From contig JAQVWY010000004.1 of assembly GCA_028709465.1 (NCBI GenBank), forward strand, positions 1 to 64,000: 64,000 nucleotides of DNA. Reading direction: 5' to 3'. Source of the stretch: Tissierellia bacterium (GTDB taxonomy: Bacteria; Bacillota; Clostridia; Tissierellales; Sedimentibacteraceae). Position numbers and translations under genes: made by a program. Positions 35,230 through 45,179 of this stretch are shown piece by piece (position 1 is the stretch's first letter; the number at the start of each line of letters is the position of its first letter). The notes under the pieces were generated by a model. The model made no database searches, had not been told where the DNA came from, and worked only from the letters and a program-made list of their open reading frames with translations.

Positions 35230-37038
35230 ATGATAAAAAAGAATTTTAAAAATAATAAGAAATATGGTAATACATCATATATCAGACTTTTAAATTATGC
35301 AAAACCTCACACAATGAAATTTATATTTGCAATTTTAATTATTTTGTTTATTGTTGTAATTGAACTTTATCAACCCGTATTAATAGGTGATGTAGTAGAT
35401 AAATTTTTAGTGCATTATGGAATTGCAGAAAGTAATATTGACACGAATTTAAACAATTCAAATATTATTGGAGTTGTTAAAATTGCCTTGGTTTATTTTG
35501 CATCTGTGGTGGCTATATTTTTATTAAGTTATGCTCAAGCGATAATACTTTCAAGAACAGGGCAAAAAATTATTTATAACATAAGAATGGAACTATTTAA
35601 TCATTTAATTAAACTACCTATAAATTTTTTTACAAACAATCCAATAGGAAAATTAGTCACGAGAGTAACTAATGATACAGAAGCATTAAATGAAATGTAT
35701 ACAAGTGTAATTGTAAATATATTAAAAAGTATTTTCGTTTTGCTTGGGATAGTTATAACAATGATTACATATAATTTTAAGCTTTCCTTATTAACATTTA
35801 CAGTAATACCTTTTATCGTAATATTTACGTTCACATTTGAAAAAATTTCTAAAAAAATACATAGACAAATAAGAAACAAAATATCTTCTATTAATGCATT
35901 TATATCAGAACATGTGTCAGGAATGAGAATAGTTCAAGTTTTTGCTGTTGAAAAAGAGATATTTGATAAATTTGATAATGAAAATGAAAATTTAAGAAAA
36001 GAACATATGAAACAACTATTTACCTTTAGTATATATAATCCTACCAACTTTGTTTTAAATATAACTGCTGTTTCAATATTAATATGGTTTGGAAGCAAAA
36101 TGGTATTAGAAGGTACAATAACAGTAGGAACTATAGTTATATTTCAAAGATATATCAGCAAATTTTTTGAGCCTATACAAGAGCTGGCAGAGCAGTTAAA
36201 CATTGTGCAATCAGCAATGGCAGCCTCGGAAAGAATATTTGGTATATTGGATGAAGAACCGGAAATTAAAGAAGATTCTAATTCAATTGAATTGAAAAGT
36301 TTTAAAGGGAAAATTGAATTTAAGAATGTGTGGTTTTCCTATAAAGAAAATGAATGGATTTTAAAAGATGTATCATTCAAGGTGAATCCTGGAGAAAATG
36401 TTGCCTTCGTAGGTGCTACAGGTGCAGGAAAAACAACTATCCAAAATTTAATATGTAGATATTATGATATTCAAAAAGGAGAAATATTAATAGATGATAT
36501 AAATATTAAAGATATATCCTTAACTAGTTTAAGAAAGAACATTGGACAAATGTTGCAAGATGTATTCCTTTTTTCTGGAAATGTAAAAAGCAATATCAGA
36601 TTGCTTAATGAAAATATTACAGATGAAGAAATAATAGAATCATCTAAATATGTTAATGCGGATAATTTTATTTCAAAACTTAGCGAAGTATATGATACCC
36701 ATGTAATAGAAAATGGTGCAGCGTTTTCAGCAGGACAAAGGCAATTAATATCCTTTGCTAGAACACTTGTCTTTAAACCAGATATATTAATTCTTGATGA
36801 AGCAACTGCAAATATTGATACTGAAACTGAAGTTTTAATACAAGATGCACTTAAAAAATTAATGAAAGGAAGAACTACACTTATTGTTGCCCATAGATTG
36901 TCCACTGTTCAAAATTCAGACAAAATAATAGTTATGCATAAAGGTGAAATAAGAGAAGAAGGAAATCATCAAGAATTACTATCACAAAAAGGAATATACT
37001 ATAAATTGTATAAACTTCAATATGAACAGGCTTTGTAA
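35230..37038 (+). CDS. ABC exporter half-transporter, catalytic subunit
   Basis: 602 residues with the same fused layout as its partner. Walker A GATGAGKTT; Walker B LILDEATANID keeps the catalytic glutamate; the signature motif is altered to FSAGQRQL. In heterodimers the composite catalytic site joins this Walker B to the intact LSGGQ of the other subunit, and the complementary defects of the two proteins fit exactly that arrangement. There is a short extra loop after the first helices (IAESNIDTNLNNSNIIG). It is last in its operon; the Val T-box promoter begins about 20 bases downstream. Confidence 0.9.
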   Translation: MIKKNFKNNKKYGNTSYIRLLNYAKPHTMKFIFAILIILFIVVIELYQPVLIGDVVDKFLVHYGIAESNIDTNLNNSNIIGVVKIALVYFASVVAIFLLSYAQAIILSRTGQKIIYNIRMELFNHLIKLPINFFTNNPIGKLVTRVTNDTEALNEMYTSVIVNILKSIFVLLGIVITMITYNFKLSLLTFTVIPFIVIFTFTFEKISKKIHRQIRNKISSINAFISEHVSGMRIVQVFAVEKEIFDKFDNENENLRKEHMKQLFTFSIYNPTNFVLNITAVSILIWFGSKMVLEGTITVGTIVIFQRYISKFFEPIQELAEQLNIVQSAMAASERIFGILDEEPEIKEDSNSIELKSFKGKIEFKNVWFSYKENEWILKDVSFKVNPGENVAFVGATGAGKTTIQNLICRYYDIQKGEILIDDINIKDISLTSLRKNIGQMLQDVFLFSGNVKSNIRLLNENITDEEIIESSKYVNADNFISKLSEVYDTHVIENGAAFSAGQRQLISFARTLVFKPDILILDEATANIDTETEVLIQDALKKLMKGRTTLIVAHRLSTVQNSDKIIVMHKGEIREEGNHQELLSQKGIYYKLYKLQYEQAL

Positions 37039-37056
37039 AAAAATCGGTTAAGACTA

Positions 37057-37085
37057 TTGACAATTTAATTAAACTTTTATATTAT
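37057..37085 (+). promoter_or_regulatory. SigA promoter of the valS T-box transcript
   Basis: TTGACA (37057-37062), 17 bases, TATTAT (37080-37085). The ilvB promoter at 56977-57005 has the identical -35, spacing and -10. Confidence 0.8.
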
Positions 37086-37109
37086 GATATAAATAAATAT
37101 TAGCAATGA

Positions 37110-37327
37110 AAAAGAGGAGTAAGTATAAATACCTTTTAGAGAGTGAAATCCTTAAGGCTGTAAGATTTCATAGGTTAAGTTATGCTGAAGGTAGCTTTTG
37201 AGCTTTTAATCTGAAATATCAGTAAGATTAAACGGATTAACCGTTATAAATACAAGAGCCGTAATGGAAATTAGGTGGTACCGCGGGTTTTCTCGTCCTT
37301 ATATAGACAGAAAACCCGCTTTTTTGT
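37110..37327 (+). ncRNA. T-box leader, Val specifier (GUA), valS
   Basis: Specifier region GAAG-GTA-GCTTTTGAG gives GTA (Val) at 37191-37193. The T-box core GGTGGTACCGCGG spans 37275-37287. The terminator is GCGGGTTTTCT paired with AGAAAACCCGC and then seven T's. Uncharged tRNA-Val should raise valS expression. Most of the leader can be aligned with the ilvB leader. Confidence 0.95.
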
Positions 37328-37329
37328 AT

Positions 37330-37515
37330 GACCTAACCCCATTTTTTGCGACGACAGGAGCAGAAAAAATGGATGGTAGGTCAACCGCACCGAATTCCCA
37401 ATTTATGCGACGACAGGAGCGAATAAATTGGTGAATGAGCCTGCGAACCTAACAACAAAAAACAATTTTGACGAAGTAAAAATAATGGTATGTTTCACAC
37501 AATGGGGTTCCCATT
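37330..37515 (+). repeat. Double-hairpin leader repeat, valS copy
   Basis: Hairpin A (37330-37382): GACCTAACCCCATTTTTT to AAAAAATGGATGGTAGGTC, with ACAGGAG in the loop. Hairpin B (37397-37433): CCAATTTA to TAAATTGG, again with ACAGGAG in the loop. The spacer continues with AACAACAAAAAACAATTTTG and ends in a small hairpin, AATGGGGTTCCCATT (37501-37515), which matches the start of a second unit. It occupies nearly all of the leader between the T-box terminator and valS. Confidence 0.85.
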
Positions 37516-37567
37516 AAAATAAGTATGACGAAATTAAAATAACATATACTAAGAAAGGAAAGATGTA

Positions 37568-40219
37568 ATGAATAACAATTTACCAAGCAAATACAACCCG
37601 AAAGAATTTGAGGAAAGAATATATTCTACTTGGATGGAAGAAAACAGTTTTAGAGCAGAAGTAAATTCTGATAAAAAACCATTTACAATAGTTTTGCCAC
37701 CTCCTAATATCACAGGACAATTGCATATGGGTCATGCTCTTGACCATACCTTGCAGGATGTTTTGATAAGATGGAAAAGAATGCAAGGCTATGAGGCTTT
37801 GTGGCTGCCAGGTACAGATCATGCCAGCATTGCCACAGAGGTAAAGGTAGTTGAGAAAATAAAAAATGAAGAAGGTAAAACTAAAGAAGAGTTAGGCCGT
37901 GAAGAGTTTTTAAAAAGAGCTTGGCAGTGGAAAGATGAATTTGGCGGCAGAATAGTTGAACAAATGAAAAAACTTGGTGATTCCTGTGACTGGTCAAGAG
38001 AAAGATTTACAATGGATGAAGGTTGTAATGAAGCTGTTAAAGAATTTTTTATTAAATTGTATGATAAAAAACTAATTTATAGAGGACATAGAATCATTAA
38101 TTGGTGTCCAGACTGTCACACTACATTGTCAGATGCAGAAGTTGAACATGAAGATACACCAGGTAAGTACTATTATGTTAAATATCCTTACGTAGAAAAT
38201 GAAAATGAATATTTTATAGTGGCTACAACTCGTCCTGAAACTATTTTTGGAGATGTTGCTATTGCTGCACACCCTGATGATGAAAGATACAAACATTTAA
38301 TTGGGAAAAAAGTTATTGTTCCAATTGTAGGAAGAGAAATTCCTATTATAGCTGATGAATACCCAGATATGACTAAAGGTACTGGAGCTTTAAAAATTAC
38401 TCCATCTCATGACCCTAATGACTTCGAAATAGGACTTCGTCACAATTTAGAACAAATTAGCTGCATGAATGAAGATGGAACAATGAATGAAGTTGCTGGA
38501 AAATATAATGATATGGATCGCTATGAATGCAGAAAAGCCTTTGTAAAGGAACTTGAGGAAAAAGGATATATTTTAAAAATAGAAGATACAGATCATAACG
38601 TAGGTACTTGCTACAGATGTCATACAATAGTTGAACCAAGAGTTTCAGACCAATGGTTTGTGGCTATGAAAGATTTAGCTGAACCTGCATTAAAAGCAGG
38701 AGAAAACAAGGATGTTGAATTTGTGCCTGAAAGATTTACAAAAATATATAATCATTGGCTTGAAAATATTAAAGACTGGTGTATTTCGAGACAGCTTTGG
38801 TGGGGACATAGAATTCCAGCTTACTACTGTCAAGAATGTGGAGAAATAATTGTGCAAAAAGATGCTCCAAATACATGTTCAAAATGTGGCAGCACAAATA
38901 TTAAACAAGATGAAGATGTATTAGATACTTGGTTTTCCTCAGGACTATGGCCTTTCTCAACACTAGGATGGCCAAATGAAACAGAAGACTTAAAATATTT
39001 CTATCCAACGGATGTTTTAGTAACTGGCTACGACATAATATTCTTTTGGGTTGTTAGGATGGTATTTTCAGCTCTTGAAATGACTGATGTTTCTCCATTT
39101 AAATATGTATTTGTTCATGGATTAGTAAGAGATGCTGAAGGAAGAAAAATGAGTAAATCCTTGGGGAATGGTGTTGATCCATTAGAAATAATAGATCAGT
39201 ACGGTGCTGATGCTCTTCGTTTCATGTTAATGACTGGAATTTCTCCAGGAAATGATACTAGATTTCAAGTTGAAAAGTTAGAATCATGCCGTAATTTTGC
39301 AAACAAATTATGGAATGCCTCAAGATTTGTATTAATGAACATAGAAGGGGACATAATAGATGAAAAAACTGCTTCAGCAAATTACAAAATAGAAGATAAG
39401 TGGATTATTTCAAGAGTTAATAAGGCTGCAAAAGAAATGACTGATAATCTTGAAAGTTTTGAATTAGGTATTGCTGCTCAAAGAATTTATGATTTCATTT
39501 GGAATGAATATTGTGACTGGTATATAGAAATTGTTAAACCAAGGCTTTATGGAGAAGAAGGTGTTGATAAAGACACTGCAAGATTTGTTTTAATAAAAGT
39601 TTTAAAAGACATGTTAAAGCTGTTACACCCATATATGCCATTTATAACTGAAGAAATATGGTCTTACTTGCCAAATACAGATATAAGATTAGTACGTTCA
39701 AGTTGGCCTGTATTTAGTGAAGAAGATAATTTTGAAGAGGCAGAAGCAAATATGGAATTTATTATGGAAGCGGTTAGAAGCATCCGTAATGTTAGAGCAG
39801 AAATGAATGTAGCACCAAGCAGAAAAGCAAGAGCAATATTTTTACCATCAAAAGATAACTGTGAAGAGTATTTACTATATGGAGCTAGTTATTTTGCAAC
39901 ATTATCCAATATTACAGAAGTAAAAATTGTTAATGATAAAACTCAAATAGGTGAAGATACAGCATCATCAGTTATTGATGGAACTGAAATTTATCTTCCA
40001 TTAGCTGATTTAATAGACTATGAAAAAGAAATTGAAAGACTTGAAAAAGAAAAAACTAAACTTCAAAGTGAATTAGATAGAGTTAATAAAAAATTAAGCA
40101 ATGAAAAATTTATGAGTAAGGCTCCAGAAAATGTGGTTAATGAAGAAAGAGAAAAACTTATTAAATATGAATCAATGATGGAAAAAGTGATTGAAAGATT
40201 GCAGTCACTTAATAAATAA
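37568..40219 (+). CDS. valS: Valyl-tRNA synthetase
   Basis: 883 residues, normal for ValRS. Class I signatures: [15 protein letters not shown] (HIGH type, about residue 45) and [10 protein letters not shown] (KMSKS, about 525). The editing domain lies between them, with [15 protein letters not shown], the TWF region [11 protein letters not shown], and a C-x2-C-x9-C-x2-C zinc-type motif ([17 protein letters not shown]). The C-terminal coiled coil (about 815-880) contacts tRNA. It charges tRNA-Val. The Val T-box upstream confirms the amino acid. nagB follows after 26 bases. Confidence 0.97.
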   Translation: MNNNLPSKYNPKEFEERIYSTWMEENSFRAEVNSDKKPFTIVLPPPNITGQLHMGHALDHTLQDVLIRWKRMQGYEALWLPGTDHASIATEVKVVEKIKNEEGKTKEELGREEFLKRAWQWKDEFGGRIVEQMKKLGDSCDWSRERFTMDEGCNEAVKEFFIKLYDKKLIYRGHRIINWCPDCHTTLSDAEVEHEDTPGKYYYVKYPYVENENEYFIVATTRPETIFGDVAIAAHPDDERYKHLIGKKVIVPIVGREIPIIADEYPDMTKGTGALKITPSHDPNDFEIGLRHNLEQISCMNEDGTMNEVAGKYNDMDRYECRKAFVKELEEKGYILKIEDTDHNVGTCYRCHTIVEPRVSDQWFVAMKDLAEPALKAGENKDVEFVPERFTKIYNHWLENIKDWCISRQLWWGHRIPAYYCQECGEIIVQKDAPNTCSKCGSTNIKQDEDVLDTWFSSGLWPFSTLGWPNETEDLKYFYPTDVLVTGYDIIFFWVVRMVFSALEMTDVSPFKYVFVHGLVRDAEGRKMSKSLGNGVDPLEIIDQYGADALRFMLMTGISPGNDTRFQVEKLESCRNFANKLWNASRFVLMNIEGDIIDEKTASANYKIEDKWIISRVNKAAKEMTDNLESFELGIAAQRIYDFIWNEYCDWYIEIVKPRLYGEEGVDKDTARFVLIKVLKDMLKLLHPYMPFITEEIWSYLPNTDIRLVRSSWPVFSEEDNFEEAEANMEFIMEAVRSIRNVRAEMNVAPSRKARAIFLPSKDNCEEYLLYGASYFATLSNITEVKIVNDKTQIGEDTASSVIDGTEIYLPLADLIDYEKEIERLEKEKTKLQSELDRVNKKLSNEKFMSKAPENVVNEEREKLIKYESMMEKVIERLQSLNK

Positions 40220-40245
40220 AATCTAATAATAAGATTGGAGAAAAA

Positions 40246-40971
40246 ATGAAAGTAATTGTAAAAAAGAATTATGATGAAGTAAGTGAAATTGCTGCACAGG
40301 AAATTGTTGATTTGGTAAAAAATAAAAATAATGCCGTGCTTGGTCTTCCAACAGGCAGTACTCCTGTTGGAATGTACAAAAATGTTGTTAAATCATATAA
40401 AAATGGCGAGATTTCTTTTAAAAACATTACTACATTCAATTTAGATGAATATATTGGACTTAACAAAGACAATGACCAAAGTTATTATTATTTTATGAAT
40501 AATAATCTGTTTTCTCATATTGATATAAATAGAGACAATATTAACATACCTAATGGAATGGCTGATGATTTAGAAAATGAATGTAAAAGATATGAAGAAA
40601 AGTTAAAGGCTGTAGGATATATGGATATAATGTATCTTGGAATAGGTATAAATGGTCATATTGGATTTAATGAACCAGCTGAATATTTCGAACCATTCAC
40701 TCATGAAGTTAAGCTTGAAGAAAGTACAATTGAAGCTAATTCTAGATTTTTTGAAAAAGTTGAAGATGTTCCAACATCTGCATTAACAATGGGAATAAAA
40801 ACAATTTTTTCAGCAAAAAAAATTATTTTAATTGCAACAGGAGAAAATAAAGCTGATGCAATTGCAAAAACAGTAAATGGCAAAATTGATCCTCAAGTGC
40901 CAGCATCAATATTACAATTACACAGAGACGTAACAATAATAGTAGATGAAGCTGCTGGAAGCAGGCTATAA
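40246..40971 (+). CDS. nagB: Glucosamine-6-phosphate deaminase
   Basis: 241 residues, the compact form of NagB. Signatures: LGLPTGSTPVGMYKN (phosphate loop), FNLDEYIGL (catalytic Asp), and LGIGINGHIGFNEPAE with the ring-opening histidine. It converts glucosamine 6-phosphate to fructose 6-phosphate and ammonia, linking amino-sugar use to glycolysis. No nagA or PTS gene lies nearby, so it is a stand-alone copy. It may be read through from valS, as only 26 bases separate them. Confidence 0.93.
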   Translation: MKVIVKKNYDEVSEIAAQEIVDLVKNKNNAVLGLPTGSTPVGMYKNVVKSYKNGEISFKNITTFNLDEYIGLNKDNDQSYYYFMNNNLFSHIDINRDNINIPNGMADDLENECKRYEEKLKAVGYMDIMYLGIGINGHIGFNEPAEYFEPFTHEVKLEESTIEANSRFFEKVEDVPTSALTMGIKTIFSAKKIILIATGENKADAIAKTVNGKIDPQVPASILQLHRDVTIIVDEAAGSRL

Positions 40972-41106
40972 TATTAATATATGAAAATGGTGTGAATAAT
41001 TAAAATTACTCATATCATTTTTATGTTTATTAATTTAATCATAGGCAGAATTAAAAATAGATAAATTTATAAATATTTTAAATTTAATATAATATGGGAG
41101 AGAGAA

Positions 41107-42747
41107 ATGGTAACACAATTTTTTCAAGATTTAAAGCTAGAGTTTAAAGGTTATAATCAAAAAAAACTAATTCAAGATATAATGGCTGGACTGACTGTAA
41201 CAGCGGTTGCTTTACCTTTAGCATTAGCATTTGGAGTTAGTTCCGGTGCTGATGCTGCAGCAGGACTTATTACTGCAATTATTGCAGGGGTTTTAATTGG
41301 AGGGCTTTCTGGTGCATCGTATCAGATATCAGGTCCTACAGGAGCAATGACAGCAATTTTATTGTCTATTTCAGTTAAATATGGCATAAATGGCGTGTTT
41401 ATGGCAGGCTTTATTTCGGGAATAATACTTTTAATAGCTGCATTATTTCGTTTTGGAAAGCTTGTTTCATTTATTCCTTCACCAGTTATAACAGGTTTTA
41501 CTTCAGGAATAGCAATAATAATTGCATTAGGGCAAATTGATAATTTTTTTGGGACAACTTCCCATGGAGAAAATGCTATAAGCAAATTAATATCCTATAC
41601 AGAACTTGGATTTTCACCTAATATATATGCAGTTTTGTTTGGTTTATTAGTTATAATAATAATGATAATATGGCCTAAAAAGTGGAATGCAAAATTTCCT
41701 TCATCCTTGGCAGGAATAATAGTTGCTTTAATTATAAATTCGATTATTAATTTACCTGTTAATGTAGTTGGAGACATACCAAAAACATTACTGCCAGATA
41801 GCAGATTAATATTAGGTTCTCTGTCTTTAAAAAGCACAATAGAACTTATAAAACCAGCAATAAGCATTGCGATGCTAGGCATGATAGAAAGTTTGCTTTG
41901 TGGTGCATCTGCTGGAAAAATGAAAAATGAAAAGCTAAACGCTAATAGAGAATTAGTAGCACAAGGAATTGGTAATGTAATAATACCCTTTTTTGGAGGT
42001 GTGCCAGCTACAGCAGCAATTGCTCGTACAAGCGTCGCTATAAAGTCAGGTGGACAAACTAGATTTGTAAGCATATTCCATTCAATAGGTTTATTAGCAT
42101 CAATGTTTCTGTTAGGTTCTATAATGTCTAAAATTCCATTGTCAGCATTAGCTGGTGTATTAATTATGACAGCATGGCGAATGAATGAATGGAATGAAAT
42201 TAAATATATATTTAATAATAAATTTGGAACTTCAATTGTTGAATTTGTTGTAACAATGGCTGCTACTGTAATGTTTGATCTTACAATTGCAATTCTTGTA
42301 GGTGTATTTATAGCTATTATGTTATTTGTAATTAAAAATTGTAATTTAAAAATAGATGTTAGTAGTATAGATTTGAAAAGAATGCAAGGCCATAAAATTA
42401 CAGCAGATCACAAGTATACAAAGATGGTATATATAACTGGGCCTATGTTTTTTGTTACAAAGGATAAGTTGAATGAATCCTTAGATCAAATAATAGATGT
42501 CGAAAACATTATATTTTCTATGAGAGCCGTTACAACTATAGATCTTTCAGCGGCTAGTACATTTAAAGAAAAAATATCCTTATATTTAGAGAATAATGTT
42601 AGAATATTATTTTGTGGAGTTCTATCTGATGTTAAAATAATGTTTGATCGAATAGGTTTATCAACACTGGTTGGAGAAGAAAATTATTATTGGGATGCAA
42701 TTGGCGCAATTAAGTCATTAGAAAAAAATACTATATCAGTTAAATAA
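41107..42747 (+). CDS. SulP family inorganic anion transporter
   Basis: 546 residues: a membrane domain of 12 to 14 segments (LTVTAVALPLALAFGVSSGA, YQISGPTGAMTAIL, IARTSVAIKSGGQTRF) and a C-terminal STAS domain from about 440 (VYITGPMFFVTKD). SulP proteins carry sulfate, bicarbonate or dicarboxylates. Family members with the ISGPTGA motif include bicarbonate and sulfate carriers; the substrate is open here. GGGAGAG precedes the start. The 136 bases before it hold only a weak hairpin (40982-41024). Confidence 0.9.
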   Translation: MVTQFFQDLKLEFKGYNQKKLIQDIMAGLTVTAVALPLALAFGVSSGADAAAGLITAIIAGVLIGGLSGASYQISGPTGAMTAILLSISVKYGINGVFMAGFISGIILLIAALFRFGKLVSFIPSPVITGFTSGIAIIIALGQIDNFFGTTSHGENAISKLISYTELGFSPNIYAVLFGLLVIIIMIIWPKKWNAKFPSSLAGIIVALIINSIINLPVNVVGDIPKTLLPDSRLILGSLSLKSTIELIKPAISIAMLGMIESLLCGASAGKMKNEKLNANRELVAQGIGNVIIPFFGGVPATAAIARTSVAIKSGGQTRFVSIFHSIGLLASMFLLGSIMSKIPLSALAGVLIMTAWRMNEWNEIKYIFNNKFGTSIVEFVVTMAATVMFDLTIAILVGVFIAIMLFVIKNCNLKIDVSSIDLKRMQGHKITADHKYTKMVYITGPMFFVTKDKLNESLDQIIDVENIIFSMRAVTTIDLSAASTFKEKISLYLENNVRILFCGVLSDVKIMFDRIGLSTLVGEENYYWDAIGAIKSLEKNTISVK

Positions 42748-42796
42748 ATTTATATATTAAATTAAAGATTTTCTTTCAAAAAATTTTGTACACATA

Positions 42797-42838
42797 ATAA
42801 AAGCGGACAGATCTAAATATAGAATCTTCCGCTTTTAT
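42797..42838 (+). terminator. Terminator after SulP gene
   Basis: ATAAAAGCGGA pairs with TCCGCTTTTAT around an AT-rich centre; being T-rich on one side and A-rich on the other, it can act in both directions and also lies just after the small minus-strand gene. Confidence 0.8.
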
Positions 42839-42859
42839 TGTTTATATTCTCTCATCATT

Positions 42860-43012
42860 TTAATCTTCTTCCTGTTTTAGTCCTCTCTCATGTAATTCGC
42901 ATTCCTTTTGGCTACATTTATTATCAACATTATATATGCAAGTGATTGTACCGCATTTTCTGAAAGTCATTTTTGCAACTACATCTCTAATATCTTTCAC
43001 TTGAAGAGCCAT
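42860..43012 (-). CDS. Small cysteine-rich protein, DUF1540-like
   Basis: 50 residues: MALQVKDIRDVVAKM then FRKCGTITCIYNVDNKCSQK and a C-terminal tail with C-x-L-H and EEED. The four cysteines (C-x4-C-x7-C-x4-C) resemble the metal-binding pattern of DUF1540-type small proteins, common in Clostridia. GGGAGG is 8 bases upstream, and a clear promoter (TTTACA-17-TATAAT) lies at 43044-43072, so this is a real gene. It most likely binds zinc or an Fe-S cluster; its function is unknown. Confidence 0.75.
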   Translation of the reverse strand: MALQVKDIRDVVAKMTFRKCGTITCIYNVDNKCSQKECELHERGLKQEED

Positions 43013-43043
43013 AATATTACCTCCCTATTTTTTCTCATAATGC

Positions 43044-43072
43044 ATTATATCATAAAATTTGCAACTTGTAAA
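43044..43072 (-). promoter_or_regulatory. SigA promoter of the small cysteine-rich gene
   Basis: On the minus strand TTTACA (43072-43067), 17 bases, TATAAT (43049-43044). Confidence 0.7.
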
Positions 43073-43255
43073 TATAAAAATGCAGAAAGATTGAAAAAAA
43101 TCAATAAAATAGTTAAAAATCTCAAAATAATGCAGGAAATATATTTTGAAAGTCAAAGTGTTAAAAATATAACTAACCAAAAGGTGTTTTGCAAAATGCA
43201 ACAAAATTTTTAAATCTAACATGAAAACGTATTATTAATATTGATTTTACAATAA

Positions 43256-43293
43256 AAAAAGATTATATAAATATAGGTTTATATAATCTTTTT
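43256..43293 (-). terminator. Terminator of the purine permease gene
   Basis: AAAAAGATTATATAAA pairs perfectly with TTTATATAATCTTTTT around a 6-nt loop; it can act on both strands. Confidence 0.8.
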
Positions 43294-43327
43294 AACAATA
43301 AACAATAATCATTAAATATAATGTTAT

Positions 43328-44785
43328 TTATAAAATAGCTAATATAATAAAATTCAATATAAATAATAGTGTTGAAACTATTAAAATAGGATGTACTTCA
43401 TTAAGTCTTCCTTTACATAATTTAATTAAACAAAAGGTTATAAATCCTGCAGCAATACCGTATGATATGCTGTAAGCTAATCCCATAAATACTGATGCAA
43501 AAAAGGATGGAATTGCTTCTTCTAAGTTTTCCCAATTAATTTTAGTAAATGATGAAAGCATCATAACTCCAACTATTATTAAAACTGGTGATGTAGCAGC
43601 TGAAGGAACAATTCCTGCAATTGGTGTAATCAAAATACAAGCAAGAAATAACAGTGCCGTTACAACACTTGTTAAACCTGTACGGCCACCTGCTCCTATA
43701 CCGGCAGCACTTTCTACATACGTTGTAGTGTTAGAAGTACCAAATATTGCACCTATTGAAGTTGCAATTGCATCTGCAAATAATGCCTTATCCATTTTAG
43801 ATTTAAAACCTGTACTAGTTTCCAGTGATTTTTGATCTTCTTCACTAAAAATTCCACTTCTTCTACCTGTTCCAATGAATGTTCCAATAGTATCGAATGT
43901 ATCGGATAAGCTGAATGCAAAAATTGTCATAATAACAAGAGGCATACGTGAAGGGTCTGAAAACAACGACATCATTCCCTTAGGACCAAAAGCAGCTCCA
44001 AATGTAATACCAAGATCACCAAAAGCGTTACTAATTCCTGAGGATGAAATAGATAAATTTGATAAATCAACAACATTAAATGGTATACCAATAATAGTTG
44101 TTAATATTATACTAATTAGGATTGCCCCCTTAACCTTTAGGACAATTAATATTATTAATATAACGAGACCTATTAAAGCTAATTGCGTGCTTGGATTAGT
44201 AAAATCAACAAGAGCAGGTATTATACCTCCATTAGTAACAACAGAAAAAATACTTGAGTATGTTCCATCTGCTATAAATTGTTGATTATTAATAGATATT
44301 ATATTTGCTGCTTCAGAAGTAAATTGTATTATATTTGCTCCTTTTACGCCTATGTATGCTATGAAAATTCCAATACCACCGCTAATAGCATTTTGTAAGC
44401 TTTCTGGAATTGCTTTTATTATACTTTTACGAATCTTTGTAATAGTTATAAATATATTTAATAGTCCACATATAAATACAAGTGCTAATGCTTGTTCCCA
44501 TGAAAAACCCAATGCAAAAACAACTGTATAAGTAAAAAATGCATTAAGCCCCATACCTGGTGCTTGTGCATAAGGTACATTAGCAAATAAACCCATAACT
44601 AATGTTCCAATTACTGTTGCAATGATTGTTGCTAAAAAAACTGCTTGAGATGGCATACCAGTTGCTGATAATATTGCTGGATTTACAAAAATTATATATG
44701 ACATTGCGAAAAATGTTGTTAAACCAGCAATTATTTCTGTGGAGACAGTTGTACCATTTTCTTTCAATTTAAAGAATTTATCCAT
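43328..44785 (-). CDS. NCS2 family purine permease (AzgA/PbuG type)
   Basis: 485 residues with about 14 membrane segments. The N-terminal VSTEIIAGLTTFFAMSYIIF and NVPYAQAPGMGLNAFFTYTV are those of the AzgA branch (PbuG, PbuO), which carries adenine, guanine or hypoxanthine. TFDTIGTFIGTGRR and SNTTTYVESAAGIGAGGRTG are the substrate-site segments. The gene stands alone. Unlike many relatives it has no recognisable purine riboswitch upstream; instead three competing hairpins lie in its leader (44822-44921). AGGAGG precedes the start. Confidence 0.92.
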   Translation of the reverse strand: MDKFFKLKENGTTVSTEIIAGLTTFFAMSYIIFVNPAILSATGMPSQAVFLATIIATVIGTLVMGLFANVPYAQAPGMGLNAFFTYTVVFALGFSWEQALALVFICGLLNIFITITKIRKSIIKAIPESLQNAISGGIGIFIAYIGVKGANIIQFTSEAANIISINNQQFIADGTYSSIFSVVTNGGIIPALVDFTNPSTQLALIGLVILIILIVLKVKGAILISIILTTIIGIPFNVVDLSNLSISSSGISNAFGDLGITFGAAFGPKGMMSLFSDPSRMPLVIMTIFAFSLSDTFDTIGTFIGTGRRSGIFSEEDQKSLETSTGFKSKMDKALFADAIATSIGAIFGTSNTTTYVESAAGIGAGGRTGLTSVVTALLFLACILITPIAGIVPSAATSPVLIIVGVMMLSSFTKINWENLEEAIPSFFASVFMGLAYSISYGIAAGFITFCLIKLCKGRLNEVHPILIVSTLLFILNFIILAIL

Positions 44786-44821
44786 AAGTTCCTCCTATTT
44801 TGTTAAAATATATTGTTTTAA

Positions 44822-44921
44822 AATTCAAAACATGAGTTGTTAATTTTCATGGTTTGAATTAACAATATTTAAATAGTATTGCAATTAAATAAGTTTTTTA
44901 TTAATTAAACATGAAAATTAA
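44822..44921 (-). promoter_or_regulatory. Alternative hairpins in the purine permease leader
   Basis: On the minus strand a segment TTAATTTTCATG (44921-44910) can pair with CATGAAAATTAA (44851-44840). The same region forms its own hairpin (TTGTTAATT with AATTAACAA, 44865-44837) and can also pair with CATGTTTTGAATT (44834-44822). The three pairings exclude each other. No known riboswitch core is present. Confidence 0.4.
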
Positions 44922-45135
44922 ATACTCATTAATGAACGAAAGTATTATATATTACCTAATACGAAAAGTGCAATAGCTTTTTTATAAAAAAATATCGTAA
45001 TTTTATTTAAAATGCTTTATAAGTATATGTGTTTTCAATAATTGAGTTTGTTATCTTATTAAAGTTGACAAAATAAATACTCAAAATACGTACGATATTT
45101 ATATAATATATGGAATATTAACTAGCAAATATTTA

Positions 45136-45164
45136 TTGACATTAAAACCTAGCCTGTGTATAAT
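45136..45164 (+). promoter_or_regulatory. Consensus SigA promoter of the ilvD T-box transcript
   Basis: TTGACA (45136-45141), 17 bases, TATAAT (45159-45164): a perfect consensus. Start expected near 45171. Confidence 0.85.
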
Positions 45165-45179
45165 AAGTAAAAGTTTATA

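Noticed and set aside
42908-43213. 101-codon plus-strand frame
   Set aside because: It overlaps, on the other strand, the better-supported small cysteine-rich gene and its promoter, and has no ribosome site.
44786-45135. Purine riboswitch upstream of the NCS2 permease
   Set aside because: Neither the GTTTCTACC nor the CCGTAAA core is present on the minus strand.
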